Shown here: positions 36,972-47,434 of the stretch, in pieces
Position numbering within the stretch: the stretch's first letter is position 1
How the letters are laid out: each line of letters opens with the position of its first letter
NCBI RefSeq assembly: GCF_018698455.1
Contig: NZ_JABIOQ010000001.1
Span: forward strand, 1-54,424
Source of the DNA: Sulfurimonas sp.
Lineage (GTDB): Bacteria; Campylobacterota; Campylobacteria; Campylobacterales; Sulfurimonadaceae
DNA: 54,424 nt
Direction: 5' to 3'
Made by a program: the position numbers and the translations under genes
The notes under the pieces: generated by a model
Databases searched by the model: none
Told to the model about the DNA's origin: nothing
The model's input: the letters and a program-made list of their open reading frames with translations, nothing else

Positions 36972-37099
36972 TGCTCTCGTTCTTCATCATTTGCATCATA
37001 CTCATCTTGCCCCTCATCACAAAGAGGCTCTTCATTTGTATAATCATATGCTTCTTCTATCTCATCTTCTATTATTTCACTTTCTTTAAAGTTTATCAT
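36962..37099 (-). CDS. 45-residue acidic protein, unknown
   Basis: A small frame filling the RND-tlyA junction. Its ATG overlaps the RND stop as ATGA, AAGGA lies about seven bases upstream, and its TAG lies within the tlyA start region (10-bp overlap). The product has 20 Asp/Glu in 45 residues, two Cys and one Trp-free tyrosine-rich stretch (EEAYDYTNEEP). This packing strongly implies real translation, at least to couple tlyA to the operon. I know no family for it; an acidic mimic or chaperone-like role is speculative. Confidence 0.7.
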   Translation of the reverse strand: MINFKESEIIEDEIEEAYDYTNEEPLCDEGQDEYDANDEEREQCD

Positions 37100-39405
37100 C
37101 TTATTTCCTTTCTTCTGTCTAATGATAATTTATCCATTACATTTAGTAAAGCCGGTGTCAGTAGTAAGTCTGCTAGTAAAGCAAGGAACATAGTTGAAAT
37201 GGTCATAACGGCAAAATGAATATTTGGAGTGAAATCACTCAACAAAAAGACTGAAAACGCAGCAGATAGGATTACGGTTGTAAAAACCATTGCACTTCCC
37301 GAATGCTCCAAAATATAATCAAATGTTTGAGTAGCGGATAAACCTAATTTTCTTGTTTCTTTGTATTTGTTGAAAAAATAAACCGTATCATCAACAGCGA
37401 GTCCAAGTACTACAACTGAAGCCACCGCAATACCCACATCTATCGAGATTCCCATCCATCCCATAAAACCAAGAGATATCATTAATGGTAAAAGGTTTGG
37501 AATCAGAAAAACAGATAGTAATTTAATGCTTCGTATAACAAAGAACATCAAAATTCCTATAATTGCAAATGTTTGAGTTAAAGAAGTAAGTAGTGTATCA
37601 GCAACCATCTCTTGCATTTGTGCAAACATAGCAACTTGTCCTTCGACATTAGCCTTTATCCCTTGTTTATCCCACCAAAGTCCACTCCACTCTATTATTT
37701 CTAAAGAGCGTGAAGAATTTGCAATATCAGCTTGAACACTCATTCTTAATTTTCTTTGTTTTAAATCCATTTTATCATTTATCTCCATTCCTTGTGGTAG
37801 AGATAGTGAGTACAACAGGAGATATTGAGCATTTATATTTTGAGTCTTGCCAACAATTTTACTTGGATCGTGGTCTGGATTCATTACATCTTCAAATCGC
37901 TTAATAACATCAAGAAGAGAGCTCGTATGACGAACCTCAGGAAATTCTTCTTTTAATTCTTTGTCAAATTTATCCACAAAAAGTAAAAATTCTGGATCTT
38001 TAATTCCATCGTCTTTGCCACTATCTATAATCACCTCATAAGTAGCTGGACCTGTAAGATGCTCCATAGTATAATATGCTGCTTCTGATACTTGTGTATC
38101 ATTGTCAAAATACTTTAGACTATTACTATCAAATTTAGTATATATGATGCCAGAACCTACACCAAGAGCAATCGTTATTGAGACAACGAGAATCTTCCAA
38201 TCATGGCGAACTACAAAACTAGCATAATTCATTTCTTGAATAATACATCTAACGGTACGTACTTTCATTGGAATAAAATCCGATTTAATACATAACAAAA
38301 TAACAGGCATTAAAAATAGTGTCAAACCAAGTGCTGCTAATGAGCCAAGAGCAATAGTGTATCCTAATGTTGACATAGGGACTATATCACTCGTGATCAA
38401 GCTTCCAAATCCTATAGCAGTCGTTAAAGTTGTTAATAGCATTGGGGAAAAGTTTTTCTTAAATGCATGAGAAATCGCATCCACATTGCTATGTCCTTCA
38501 TATCTCAAGCCAATCCAAGCAGTATAAAAATGGACTGCATCAGCAATACCTATCGCCGTAATAAAAATAGGAATATTAACTGAAAAATTATTGAGTTCGA
38601 GTCCCATAAATGTATATAAAGAAAGTGTAATAATAGACGTAAAAAGAACTGTTACGACAGGGATAAGAACACCCCAAATCGTTCTAAAAAATAGATATAA
38701 GACAATGATAATTATCAAAAAAGAGATAGGAATGTAAACCATTGCATCGTGACTTGCAATCATTGCTAAGGCAGTGTCAGTAACTGGTCCACCGCTAATA
38801 TGAAACTCATATCCCGTTAGCTCAGCTTCTTTGTCTAAAATATCTTGAATACTTTTGACTAAATTAGCACTAGTATCTTTACTGAGTCCAGCGAATGAAG
38901 TGAGTTTTACTGAAACCATTGTACTTTTAGCATCTTTGCTAATAATATAATCACTAATCATTGGATCATTTAATGCAATATCACGACGACTTTCAAGTTC
39001 GTCTAAAGTTGTAGTAACAGGATTTTCAATGAAGTTTTCAACGATAATATCATCGACATTATCTGCTGATGCATATATGTACTGATAATTTAAAATAGAA
39101 CTTACCTGAGAAACATTTGTAAGACTCTCTAGATTAGATGTAAGACGATGAATACTTTGTAAAGGTTTAGGGTTTAGAACTCCACTAGGGTCAGTAAAGA
39201 CCACTAAAACTGTATCATCACTACCAAAAGTGGAACAAAATGCATCGTACTTTTTCAGTATTACTGATTCTTTACCAAACCAAATACGATAACTCCCATC
39301 AAATGTGAGGTGAAATATTTTAACACCAAGTAGAAGTATGGTACCCAGTATTAACGATAAAAGAATCCACTTAAAGCGGTTTAAAAAAGAGAGATAAATA
39401 TCCAA
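37096..39405 (-). CDS. RND-family transporter (HAE3/MmpL-like)
   Basis: A 769-residue inner-membrane protein with two copies of the RND layout: one span, a large periplasmic loop, then five spans. Span groups fall at about 11-30 plus 215-370 and about 405-425 plus 610-760. Motifs include ITAIGIADAVHFYTAW (about 283) and VVLGLAVDDTVYFFNKY (about 675), each with the membrane aspartate used in proton relay. Single-gene RND proteins of this size (half of AcrB) move lipids or hopanoids in relatives. It shares an operon with a LolA-like, a FadL-like and a beta-barrel gene, which points to hydrophobic cargo crossing the envelope. Confidence 0.9.
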   Translation of the reverse strand: MDIYLSFLNRFKWILLSLILGTILLLGVKIFHLTFDGSYRIWFGKESVILKKYDAFCSTFGSDDTVLVVFTDPSGVLNPKPLQSIHRLTSNLESLTNVSQVSSILNYQYIYASADNVDDIIVENFIENPVTTTLDELESRRDIALNDPMISDYIISKDAKSTMVSVKLTSFAGLSKDTSANLVKSIQDILDKEAELTGYEFHISGGPVTDTALAMIASHDAMVYIPISFLIIIIVLYLFFRTIWGVLIPVVTVLFTSIITLSLYTFMGLELNNFSVNIPIFITAIGIADAVHFYTAWIGLRYEGHSNVDAISHAFKKNFSPMLLTTLTTAIGFGSLITSDIVPMSTLGYTIALGSLAALGLTLFLMPVILLCIKSDFIPMKVRTVRCIIQEMNYASFVVRHDWKILVVSITIALGVGSGIIYTKFDSNSLKYFDNDTQVSEAAYYTMEHLTGPATYEVIIDSGKDDGIKDPEFLLFVDKFDKELKEEFPEVRHTSSLLDVIKRFEDVMNPDHDPSKIVGKTQNINAQYLLLYSLSLPQGMEINDKMDLKQRKLRMSVQADIANSSRSLEIIEWSGLWWDKQGIKANVEGQVAMFAQMQEMVADTLLTSLTQTFAIIGILMFFVIRSIKLLSVFLIPNLLPLMISLGFMGWMGISIDVGIAVASVVVLGLAVDDTVYFFNKYKETRKLGLSATQTFDYILEHSGSAMVFTTVILSAAFSVFLLSDFTPNIHFAVMTISTMFLALLADLLLTPALLNVMDKLSLDRRKEIR

Positions 39406-39413
39406 ATAAAATC

Positions 39414-41003
39414 CTAGAAAAAGTAGTTAGCACGAAAAGTTGCCTGATTAAACTGACCCATTCGACCAATAGCTGTATTACTATCATCACCGGGAATAAA
39501 AACCTTCCACTCCATAGAGAGTCGATAACTCTCTTTCATTCGTGTTCCAAAACTCAGAGCATAAGTCTGTTCCCTATTTTCTAAATCATAAAGTACCCCG
39601 CTCTTTATTTCGCTGGATCCAGCATCACCAAAACTACTTTGCACTCCTATAAAAATATCATTCTGAAACATTTCTGATAAATCTTTATTTTCACTTTTAT
39701 CATCTTCGAAATATTGATACTGATAATATTCACTTAAAACTCGTAATTCAGCACCACCAATGGTTACTGATGGAACATACTCAAAACCAAGCCCGTAGTG
39801 AACATAGTCACTCATATTGGAGTAGTCTAAAACATCTGTATAAGCGGCCTCGAATTTATATATAACATCCCAATAAGTAACGCTTAAATATGCAACTGCT
39901 TTATTAACTAAGTATGCTATTTGTGTAACTTCTCCACTTGCTATAGAAGCCACAATATCACGTTTATTGTCATATCCATTCTGAAGAATTACAGTGTATT
40001 CGCTCTCTAGTGTATCTCCACTAAGACCACTGTACTTTAGATACACTGTAGGTCTGTACTCACCAGCCTTAGTGTCAAGTGCATCACCATAATTATAAAA
40101 GTTATAGACATTATCCTCAGCAGGATAAGGTTGCTTCATTTCTTCAGCTTTAATAAGGACTGAAAACTTATGATCATCTATTAGTTTTGTATACTCAGCA
40201 TTAAATGCTCCATACTTGTTCGATGTGTCAAAAGAGTCGGAGAGATAATTTTTCGTGTTAAATATATCACTCATGCTATATCCCTCAAGTAGCCCCCACG
40301 TATTAATGCTGCGTCCAATCTGAACGATTGCTTCGTCCATATAGTACTTAGCATACAATTCATTCACAACTATATAACGGCGACGATTATCACTAAAGTC
40401 ATATAAAAATACAAAATTTGAAGACACTGCTCCCCAGTCAAAACTTTTTGAGAGGTCTATGCTACCTTCAAGAGCAAGTGTATCTTCTGTTTTATCAGTT
40501 GAGTAACTATTAAAAATAGCTCCTACTGTTCCTCTATTTTTAAGAGAATCAAGGAACTCATCCATTCCATTATTTTTCTGATTAAGAACAGATGATGATA
40601 TTTGTTCATCTTCCTCTATCTCTTTATTTTCATTTGAAGTTCTAGTTGTTCCCACTAAAGTAAGACTTGTTTTTTTTGGATTATAATTAATAAAATAAGC
40701 ATCTTTAAAAGATTTAGAGCGATATTCTTGGAGTAAAGGTCTCAAAGCCCTACAATTTTCATCTTTTCCAGTTTGTCCTACCACCATTTCACTGTTCTTT
40801 ATCGTAAATATTTCTATTTCATCCTGTAATTTAATAGAAAGACGAGACATTTCTAGCACTGCACTTTGAACACTATTAGTAGTAAAGAGTCTGATTGTAC
40901 AGATTCTCTGTGCATCCCTTTTTTTGGAGGACTTTGAAGTACCAAATCCAAAAAGAGATGATGAAAAAAGTAATGCTATACAGATTAAAGCTAAATTATT
41001 CAT
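39414..41003 (-). CDS. Outer-membrane beta-barrel protein with N-terminal SPOR-like domain
   Basis: Start set at 41003, one base after the preceding stop, where the signal peptide begins (MNNLALICIALLFSSSLFG); the longer frame adds 18 unlikely residues. The 529-residue protein has a segment at about 35-115 with two alpha/beta repeats (CTIRLFTTNSVQSAVLEMSR, CRALRPLLQEYRSK) that resemble a SPOR domain. A charged linker follows, then a C-terminal barrel of alternating strands from about 165 to the final FRANYFF. The barrel half recalls DUF1302 proteins encoded with LolA-like and RND genes, as here. Nine bases separate it from the RND gene. Confidence 0.7.
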   Translation of the reverse strand: MNNLALICIALLFSSSLFGFGTSKSSKKRDAQRICTIRLFTTNSVQSAVLEMSRLSIKLQDEIEIFTIKNSEMVVGQTGKDENCRALRPLLQEYRSKSFKDAYFINYNPKKTSLTLVGTTRTSNENKEIEEDEQISSSVLNQKNNGMDEFLDSLKNRGTVGAIFNSYSTDKTEDTLALEGSIDLSKSFDWGAVSSNFVFLYDFSDNRRRYIVVNELYAKYYMDEAIVQIGRSINTWGLLEGYSMSDIFNTKNYLSDSFDTSNKYGAFNAEYTKLIDDHKFSVLIKAEEMKQPYPAEDNVYNFYNYGDALDTKAGEYRPTVYLKYSGLSGDTLESEYTVILQNGYDNKRDIVASIASGEVTQIAYLVNKAVAYLSVTYWDVIYKFEAAYTDVLDYSNMSDYVHYGLGFEYVPSVTIGGAELRVLSEYYQYQYFEDDKSENKDLSEMFQNDIFIGVQSSFGDAGSSEIKSGVLYDLENREQTYALSFGTRMKESYRLSMEWKVFIPGDDSNTAIGRMGQFNQATFRANYFF

Positions 41004-41004
41004 T

Positions 41005-42270
41005 TTAAAACACCACATTGATTGCAGCACTTGCCGAATACTGTTCATTGCTAACACTCACATTTCCCAAACCAATGCTTTTAGCACTTACGGTAACTTC
41101 AGGACTCGTTGCAAAAGTAAGTGCGAGATCTCCACCCACAGCATTGTTAAACTGGTACCCTACACCAATCGTGTAATGAGTTTCTGTTATAGCCGGAAAC
41201 ATTACATGATTAAAAGTGTTAATCACATCTCCATTTGTAGCTGGGCTAGCTGGGCTAACAACTGTTGTATCATTATTAACTTTAATTGGGTTCTTTCCAT
41301 AATTATATCCACAACGTAGTGCTAGCTCATTTATTCTGTATTCTCCACCTATAGAGTATACATCTTGGTTTTCCCAATTAAAATCTTTATAACCCTCTGC
41401 TTCGCCCCAAAGAATACTACGATAATCAGCAGTTACTGACAAATCTCCTCTAGTCCAGTCAATTCCTATTCCGTATTCTGCAGGTTGTTCCAGAGTATCG
41501 GACATAATCTCAAAGTTTGAATCTTGTGTGCCATATCCAAATGCTGTAGAGAGTGATGAGATTTGATCTTTGTAACTAAGTGATACAGGAGAATGATATA
41601 CCATTCCAAAACTTAAGCCTAAAGGAGAGTAATTATATACACTACCTAACTCAAAACCAAATCCAGCATTACTTGAAGAGTTATTATCTACAAGACCTAT
41701 AGTAGGTGATATAAAAGACATGTGTAAAGTACCAAACACCATAACAGGAGCAATTCCAAATGACCAATCATTCCACTTGTATGCAACAGGTGCTGAAATC
41801 TTTAACATTGTTAAACTACTTTTCATACTGTAAAGTCCGACATCACCTATCAAAGGATTACTAATTGCACCATCACCCTTCGTCCAGTCTGTTCCCATTC
41901 CAGCAGCACCAAAAATACTCCCTCCTACACTCCAACCATTATCTAGATTATGAGTCAAGGCCGCATAAGGAATAGTGTTTTTCTTGGCATCGCTCAATGC
42001 ACTCAAGTCATTTGCTCCATTCGTGTCATTTGTTCTTACATTAACCGAGGGAGACAGATAAGTTGCCCCGAATGTAAATTCTCCCCCTTTAGAGAAGGTA
42101 ATTAAAGCGGGATTTCCTGTTGCTGAAGAGCCTGCACTAAAGTGTGCAATGCCCGTCCCACCCATAGCTCTTGAAGATGTTCCTAATCCAATCAGGTTAT
42201 CTCCATTTGTTGCAAACAGTGAAACAACACTAAGTAAAGTAAAAAGAGTAAATGATATTAATTTATTCAT
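41005..42270 (-). CDS. FadL/TodX-like outer-membrane hydrophobe transporter
   Basis: A 421-residue protein with signal peptide (about 1-20), then GLGTSSRAMGGTGIAHF and the NPA motif (residues about 28-57), which are typical of the FadL plug region. A 14-strand barrel texture follows, ending AASAAINVVF with a terminal Phe. FadL relatives let fatty acids and hydrocarbons diffuse laterally into the cell. It sits between the LolA-like and beta-barrel genes, all co-directional. Confidence 0.88.
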   Translation of the reverse strand: MNKLISFTLFTLLSVVSLFATNGDNLIGLGTSSRAMGGTGIAHFSAGSSATGNPALITFSKGGEFTFGATYLSPSVNVRTNDTNGANDLSALSDAKKNTIPYAALTHNLDNGWSVGGSIFGAAGMGTDWTKGDGAISNPLIGDVGLYSMKSSLTMLKISAPVAYKWNDWSFGIAPVMVFGTLHMSFISPTIGLVDNNSSSNAGFGFELGSVYNYSPLGLSFGMVYHSPVSLSYKDQISSLSTAFGYGTQDSNFEIMSDTLEQPAEYGIGIDWTRGDLSVTADYRSILWGEAEGYKDFNWENQDVYSIGGEYRINELALRCGYNYGKNPIKVNNDTTVVSPASPATNGDVINTFNHVMFPAITETHYTIGVGYQFNNAVGGDLALTFATSPEVTVSAKSIGLGNVSVSNEQYSASAAINVVF

Positions 42271-42295
42271 TAATCAACCAAATCAAAACTAAGCA

Positions 42296-43048
42296 CTACA
42301 GAAAAATAGACTGAGAAAAGTCTCTTTTCTTCAAGCCCACTTTTATTTTTTCACTTTTCCAGTTGAGTGTTGTCTCTTTTTTTGTTTGAACATTTTTCAT
42401 TATGATTTTAGAGACTCTCCAGATTCCTTTTATATTTGTATATGAAGGCATTAAAGCTGTTTTGAGAAAATTTCCTCTTTTGTCAAAGTAGTCAATACGT
42501 TGAATCAAAAAGTTTTTTGGTTCCACCCAGATAATCTCTTTAGAATACCCTGAATAATCTTCTTTTGGGATACGAACAGATTTATATACCTTAACACCAT
42601 TTAAATCTACCTTTTGGGCATTTCCACTATATGCAAAACGATTATAATGTTGTCCAGATAAATCTTCATAGCTAAACTCACTTCCCATAAATGCACCTGA
42701 CTTATTTTTAGAAACAATACGTTTTGTTCTTTTTAGTCCAGGTAAGTAGAGCCACTGTTTATCAGGCTTTCCTAAACGCTCGTGAGTTAGCAATTTAGTC
42801 CCTTTTACATCAGCAGGAGATCTGAATTCTAAAAGTGTTTTATCTCCATCTTTTCCCTCTAATTTTTTCATAATTAGATCTCTTTTATTAGTGGTGCCAT
42901 TTGCATTTTTAAGTATCATCTCTAACTCTGCTAATTCACTTACATAATTTCCAGTCGCAGTATAAGCTTTGACAGAAACTTCTTCATTTGTTATAGCCAT
43001 TAGAGTCATAGAACAGCACAATAAAAATGAACTTAATAATTTCTTCAT
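42296..43048 (-). CDS. LolA-like outer-membrane lipoprotein-sorting protein
   Basis: A 250-residue periplasmic protein with signal peptide (about 1-18). The half-barrel pattern and motifs LLEFRSPADVKGTKLL, WLYLPGLKRTKRI and MGSEFSYEDLSGQ belong to the COG2834 group (LolA-fold but not LolA itself). Such proteins bind lipids or hydrophobic molecules between membranes. It heads the operon with FadL-like, beta-barrel and RND genes, so it probably acts as the soluble carrier of that system. Confidence 0.88.
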   Translation of the reverse strand: MKKLLSSFLLCCSMTLMAITNEEVSVKAYTATGNYVSELAELEMILKNANGTTNKRDLIMKKLEGKDGDKTLLEFRSPADVKGTKLLTHERLGKPDKQWLYLPGLKRTKRIVSKNKSGAFMGSEFSYEDLSGQHYNRFAYSGNAQKVDLNGVKVYKSVRIPKEDYSGYSKEIIWVEPKNFLIQRIDYFDKRGNFLKTALMPSYTNIKGIWRVSKIIMKNVQTKKETTLNWKSEKIKVGLKKRDFSQSIFL

Positions 43049-43148
43049 ATAAACACCTTCTAGATTAAAATAATAATGCTTTTATTCTATCAAAAAAAAT
43101 ATTAAACAAGAAAAAAAATACGGCTTATGTGATTATAATGGCTAAATT

Positions 43149-43181
43149 GAGTATTATTAGCTTATATTATTACTAATACTC
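43149..43181 (-). terminator. Candidate ligA terminator
   Basis: GAGTATTA at 43149-43156 pairs perfectly with 43174-43181, with two further pairs beyond one mismatch, directly after the ligA stop at 43185. The following T-rich run is weak (AATTTAG), so confidence is moderate. Confidence 0.4.
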
Positions 43182-43184
43182 ACC

Positions 43185-45134
<1,950 letters not shown>

Positions 45135-45139
45135 TTACT

Positions 45140-45733
45140 CTATAGCACTCTACTTGGATTTTCTAAAGCAACTTCACGAACACTTTCATTCTCATCACCA
45201 ATTAATCTTGTTAACGTTGCTGCTGGTGTTCTTGGGTTTTTGGCAACAGCTGCACGAACATTTTCGTCTAAATCATAACTGAGTGTATCTAGTGTATCTG
45301 TCGGTATACTTGGATTAACAGTAGCAGATATACGAACAAATTCATCTCTGTCACCACTAAGTTTATTTATAATTTCTACTGGTAAGTTTGGATTTCCTGC
45401 AACCCATGATGTAATGTATCTATCATTACTTAATGCAACAAGTGTTTGGGCAGATGTGCTAGGGTGTTCAGCAACAAACTCACGAACTAATCCACTCTCA
45501 TCTGTACTTAACTTATCCAATGTACTAGCTAATGTGTTTATATTTGCAGCCACTTTAACTTTTACAAACTGGCTCTCATCACCACTTAATATATCTAATT
45601 GTTCTGGAGATAGGTTTGGATGTTGTGCAACTTCTCTTCTAACACTTTCACTTTCACTTGCGATTAATGTATCTAAATCTTCTGTAGGTGTATTTTCATT
45701 TCTTGCTAGTTCTATTTCAGTTGGGTTTTCCAT
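45140..45733 (-). CDS. Leucine-rich repeat variant (LRV) protein
   Basis: Start set at 45733, where AAAGG precedes the ATG; an upstream ATG at 45757 has no such signal. The 197-residue protein is built almost wholly of about seven repeats of 24-26 residues with the pattern NPxxPxxxLDxLSxDxxxxVRxxVA, for example NPSIPTDTLDTLSYD and NPRTPAATLTRLIGD. The fold should be a curved helical solenoid that binds proteins. There is no Fe-S cysteine cluster of the Azotobacter LRV type. It lies 5 bp before ligA and is probably co-transcribed, but the partner is unknown. Confidence 0.85.
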   Translation of the reverse strand: MENPTEIELARNENTPTEDLDTLIASESESVRREVAQHPNLSPEQLDILSGDESQFVKVKVAANINTLASTLDKLSTDESGLVREFVAEHPSTSAQTLVALSNDRYITSWVAGNPNLPVEIINKLSGDRDEFVRISATVNPSIPTDTLDTLSYDLDENVRAAVAKNPRTPAATLTRLIGDENESVREVALENPSRVL

Positions 45734-45820
45734 TTTCTTGCCTTTATAATTTTTCATCTGTTTTATATAAATTTATTGGTCGAATTGTAGCTTTTATTCT
45801 CTTAAAAACTTACCCGTATT

Positions 45821-46207
45821 TTAGTCCACTACTTCCGCATAAGGGTCAAACTTTGCTAGTTCTTCTAGCGCCGCTTCAAATTGATCTGCACTGATTATAA
45901 AAGCATTTATATTCATATCTGCAAAGCCATAAACCTTATCTTCATCAGACTCATCTACAAAGACAAAGATTGACTGTGAAGGTTTTATATCTTGGAGTTG
46001 CTTCATAAACGCGATGTTCTCAGGTACTTTACTTAAGTCACCTATTACAATATCGTATTCATTACTATTAAAAAGTTTCAGTGAGTCTTCTCTATCAAGA
46101 GCTCTGTCTACTTTATTAAAGAGTTCGTCAAATGTCTTAATATTTAAATCGAACTCTGTATTCTCATCTTCTATAAAAAGTATATTCCATTTTTTATCTG
46201 TATTCAT
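45821..46207 (-). CDS. Receiver-like protein lacking the conserved lysine (copy A)
   Basis: Start set at 46207, with AAAGGA upstream; the longer frame overlaps the hemoglobin gene. The 128-residue protein has the receiver layout: LFIEDEN (acidic pair retained) and YDIVIGDLSK with Asp57 at the phospho-acceptor position. The switch threonine and the conserved lysine near the C terminus are absent (INAFIISADQ). Phosphorylation-driven switching is thus doubtful. It lies ten bases after the truncated hemoglobin stop, so the pair is surely co-transcribed. It is clearly paralogous to 47031-47414. Confidence 0.7.
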   Translation of the reverse strand: MNTDKKWNILFIEDENTEFDLNIKTFDELFNKVDRALDREDSLKLFNSNEYDIVIGDLSKVPENIAFMKQLQDIKPSQSIFVFVDESDEDKVYGFADMNINAFIISADQFEAALEELAKFDPYAEVVD

Positions 46208-46217
46208 TCTTATCCTT

Positions 46218-46604
46218 TTATATATTTTTCGTTCTATTGAGAAACTGTTTGGAAAATTGAACACCTTTTTTCTTAAACTGTTCAGCTACACTTCCTATAT
46301 AGACCTCATCTGCCGTTTGGGAAAAAAGCTCTAACCATCTCGCAAAGCTTTCTTTTTTTATATGAGGCATTTTAACATGTGCACCAACAAAGTTTCCATA
46401 ATAGGTATCTTCTCCTAAAATTTTGGCCAACCAAAAATCTGCTAGAAGTTCTATGTGTTCGACCCAGTCTTCACTTTTTATATCATCACCTATTTCATCT
46501 ATAAAAAAAGGGCCCAGAATGTCATCTTCCATGGCTTTTTCATAAAAAATAGTCATTAAGACTCTTAGGTTTTCTCTAGTAATATTATTATAAAGTTCTA
46601 TCAC
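46218..46604 (-). CDS. Truncated hemoglobin (group III-like)
   Basis: A 128-residue globin of the two-over-two type. FYEKAMEDDILGPFF (about 19-33) is the conserved N-terminal helix pattern. WVEHIELLADFWLAKILG (about 47-64) has the distal-side aromatics. GAHVKMPHIKKESFARWLELF (about 75-95) has the proximal histidine context (GxHxxxxxxxxxFxRW). These fit group III truncated hemoglobins, which bind O2 or NO and are known in Campylobacter. It leads a two-gene unit with the receiver-like copy A and is divergent from clpS. Confidence 0.88.
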   Translation of the reverse strand: MIELYNNITRENLRVLMTIFYEKAMEDDILGPFFIDEIGDDIKSEDWVEHIELLADFWLAKILGEDTYYGNFVGAHVKMPHIKKESFARWLELFSQTADEVYIGSVAEQFKKKGVQFSKQFLNRTKNI

Positions 46605-46681
46605 TCATCCTTTTTATACAAATCATCTATTTTTTAATCAAATTATAGCATTTTTATAAAAGCTTTTAAGTGGACCTATTG

Positions 46682-46687
46682 TATAAT
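46682..46687 (+). promoter_or_regulatory. Candidate -10 element for the clpS-like gene
   Basis: TATAAT with an extended TG-like context (TTGTATAAT) lies 48 bases before the start. A T-rich stretch upstream matches the AT-dependent promoters of this group. Confidence 0.45.
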
Positions 46688-46734
46688 CTTTAAAAGATGT
46701 TTATTTTTTTAGTAAAATTATGAAGGAAAATAAT

Positions 46735-47028
46735 ATGCCAATTACAATGAAGCCTCATTCTGCTATTAAGTTTGATACACAGAAACTATACATTATTACT
46801 CTTTACACTGATCGCCATATTTCATGGGAATTTTGTATGACAACCCTTATGAAAGTTTTTCATATGAACCTAGAAAGTGCAACTATTATTACTGATCAGA
46901 TTCAAACTGACGGTGAAGGAATATGTGGAGGTTATTCACTAGAAATAGCCGAAACAAAAGCTACTTTAGTTGAAGAACTTGCGAAAAAACAGAACTTTGT
47001 TCTCCAATGTTTAGTTGAGGAAGTGTAA
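46735..47028 (+). CDS. clpS: Divergent ClpS-family adaptor
   Basis: Start set at 46735, with AAGGA upstream, giving 97 residues. The fold of the ClpS adaptor is evident: LYIITLYTDRHISWEFCM (about 19-36), ICGGYSLEIAETKATLVEE (about 63-81) and a C-terminal QCLVEEV. In the N-degron pocket the usual N-D-D is T-D-R, and the histidine before GKAICG in E. coli is replaced. Normal N-end-rule binding is therefore questionable. No clpA follows; it stands between two oxygen-carrier/receiver-like units. Confidence 0.82.
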   Translation: MPITMKPHSAIKFDTQKLYIITLYTDRHISWEFCMTTLMKVFHMNLESATIITDQIQTDGEGICGGYSLEIAETKATLVEELAKKQNFVLQCLVEEV

Positions 47029-47033
47029 GCTTA
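47026..47033. other. Stop-codon palindrome between clpS-like and receiver-like genes
   Basis: TAAGCTTA contains the stops of both convergent genes with only two bases between them. It is too short to act as a terminator but is the extreme of the end-sharing seen elsewhere in the window. Confidence 0.7.
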
Positions 47034-47414
47034 ATTTTTCAAATAAGGATTCATGTTCGAGATAGCTTCGAGGGCTTGGTCAAGTGCCTCAGGAATAAGT
47101 AAAAAAGTATTTATTCCAAGTTCAATTAATCCCCCAATTTTTTCTTCATCACTATCCAAGACTAAAGCAACTATGACCTGTGTAGGTTTCATTTGTTTGA
47201 GTTGTTTCATAAACTCAATGCCCTCTAAAGGATCCCCACTTATGTCACCAATAATAATATCGTAGTTGTTTTTATAAATCTGTTTTATTGCTTTTTGCTC
47301 ACCTAAGGCATAATCGGCCTTATTAAATAACTCGCTAAATAATTTGTTTTTTGAATCAAAGAATGACTTATCAGTTTGAATAAAAAGTACATCCCATTTT
47401 TGATTTGCATCCAT
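47031..47414 (-). CDS. Receiver-like protein lacking the conserved lysine (copy B)
   Basis: A 127-residue paralogue of copy A, alignable without gaps over most of the length (KWxxLFI, LFNKxDxAL, YDIxIGD, EFMKQL, PTQ). Here the acidic pair is lost as well (FIQTD) while Asp57 in IIGDISGD remains, and the conserved lysine is isoleucine/proline (FLLIPEA). It is therefore more degenerate than copy A. It follows the hemerythrin gene by 20 bp, mirroring the hemoglobin/copy A unit. Confidence 0.7.
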   Translation of the reverse strand: MDANQKWDVLFIQTDKSFFDSKNKLFSELFNKADYALGEQKAIKQIYKNNYDIIIGDISGDPLEGIEFMKQLKQMKPTQVIVALVLDSDEEKIGGLIELGINTFLLIPEALDQALEAISNMNPYLKN

Positions 47415-47434
47415 TCTTCTTTTTTCCTCTATAT

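Noticed and set aside
45821-47414. Calling both receiver-like genes normal CheY proteins
   Set aside because: The conserved lysine is missing in both and the acidic pair in one, so standard CheY function is not supported.
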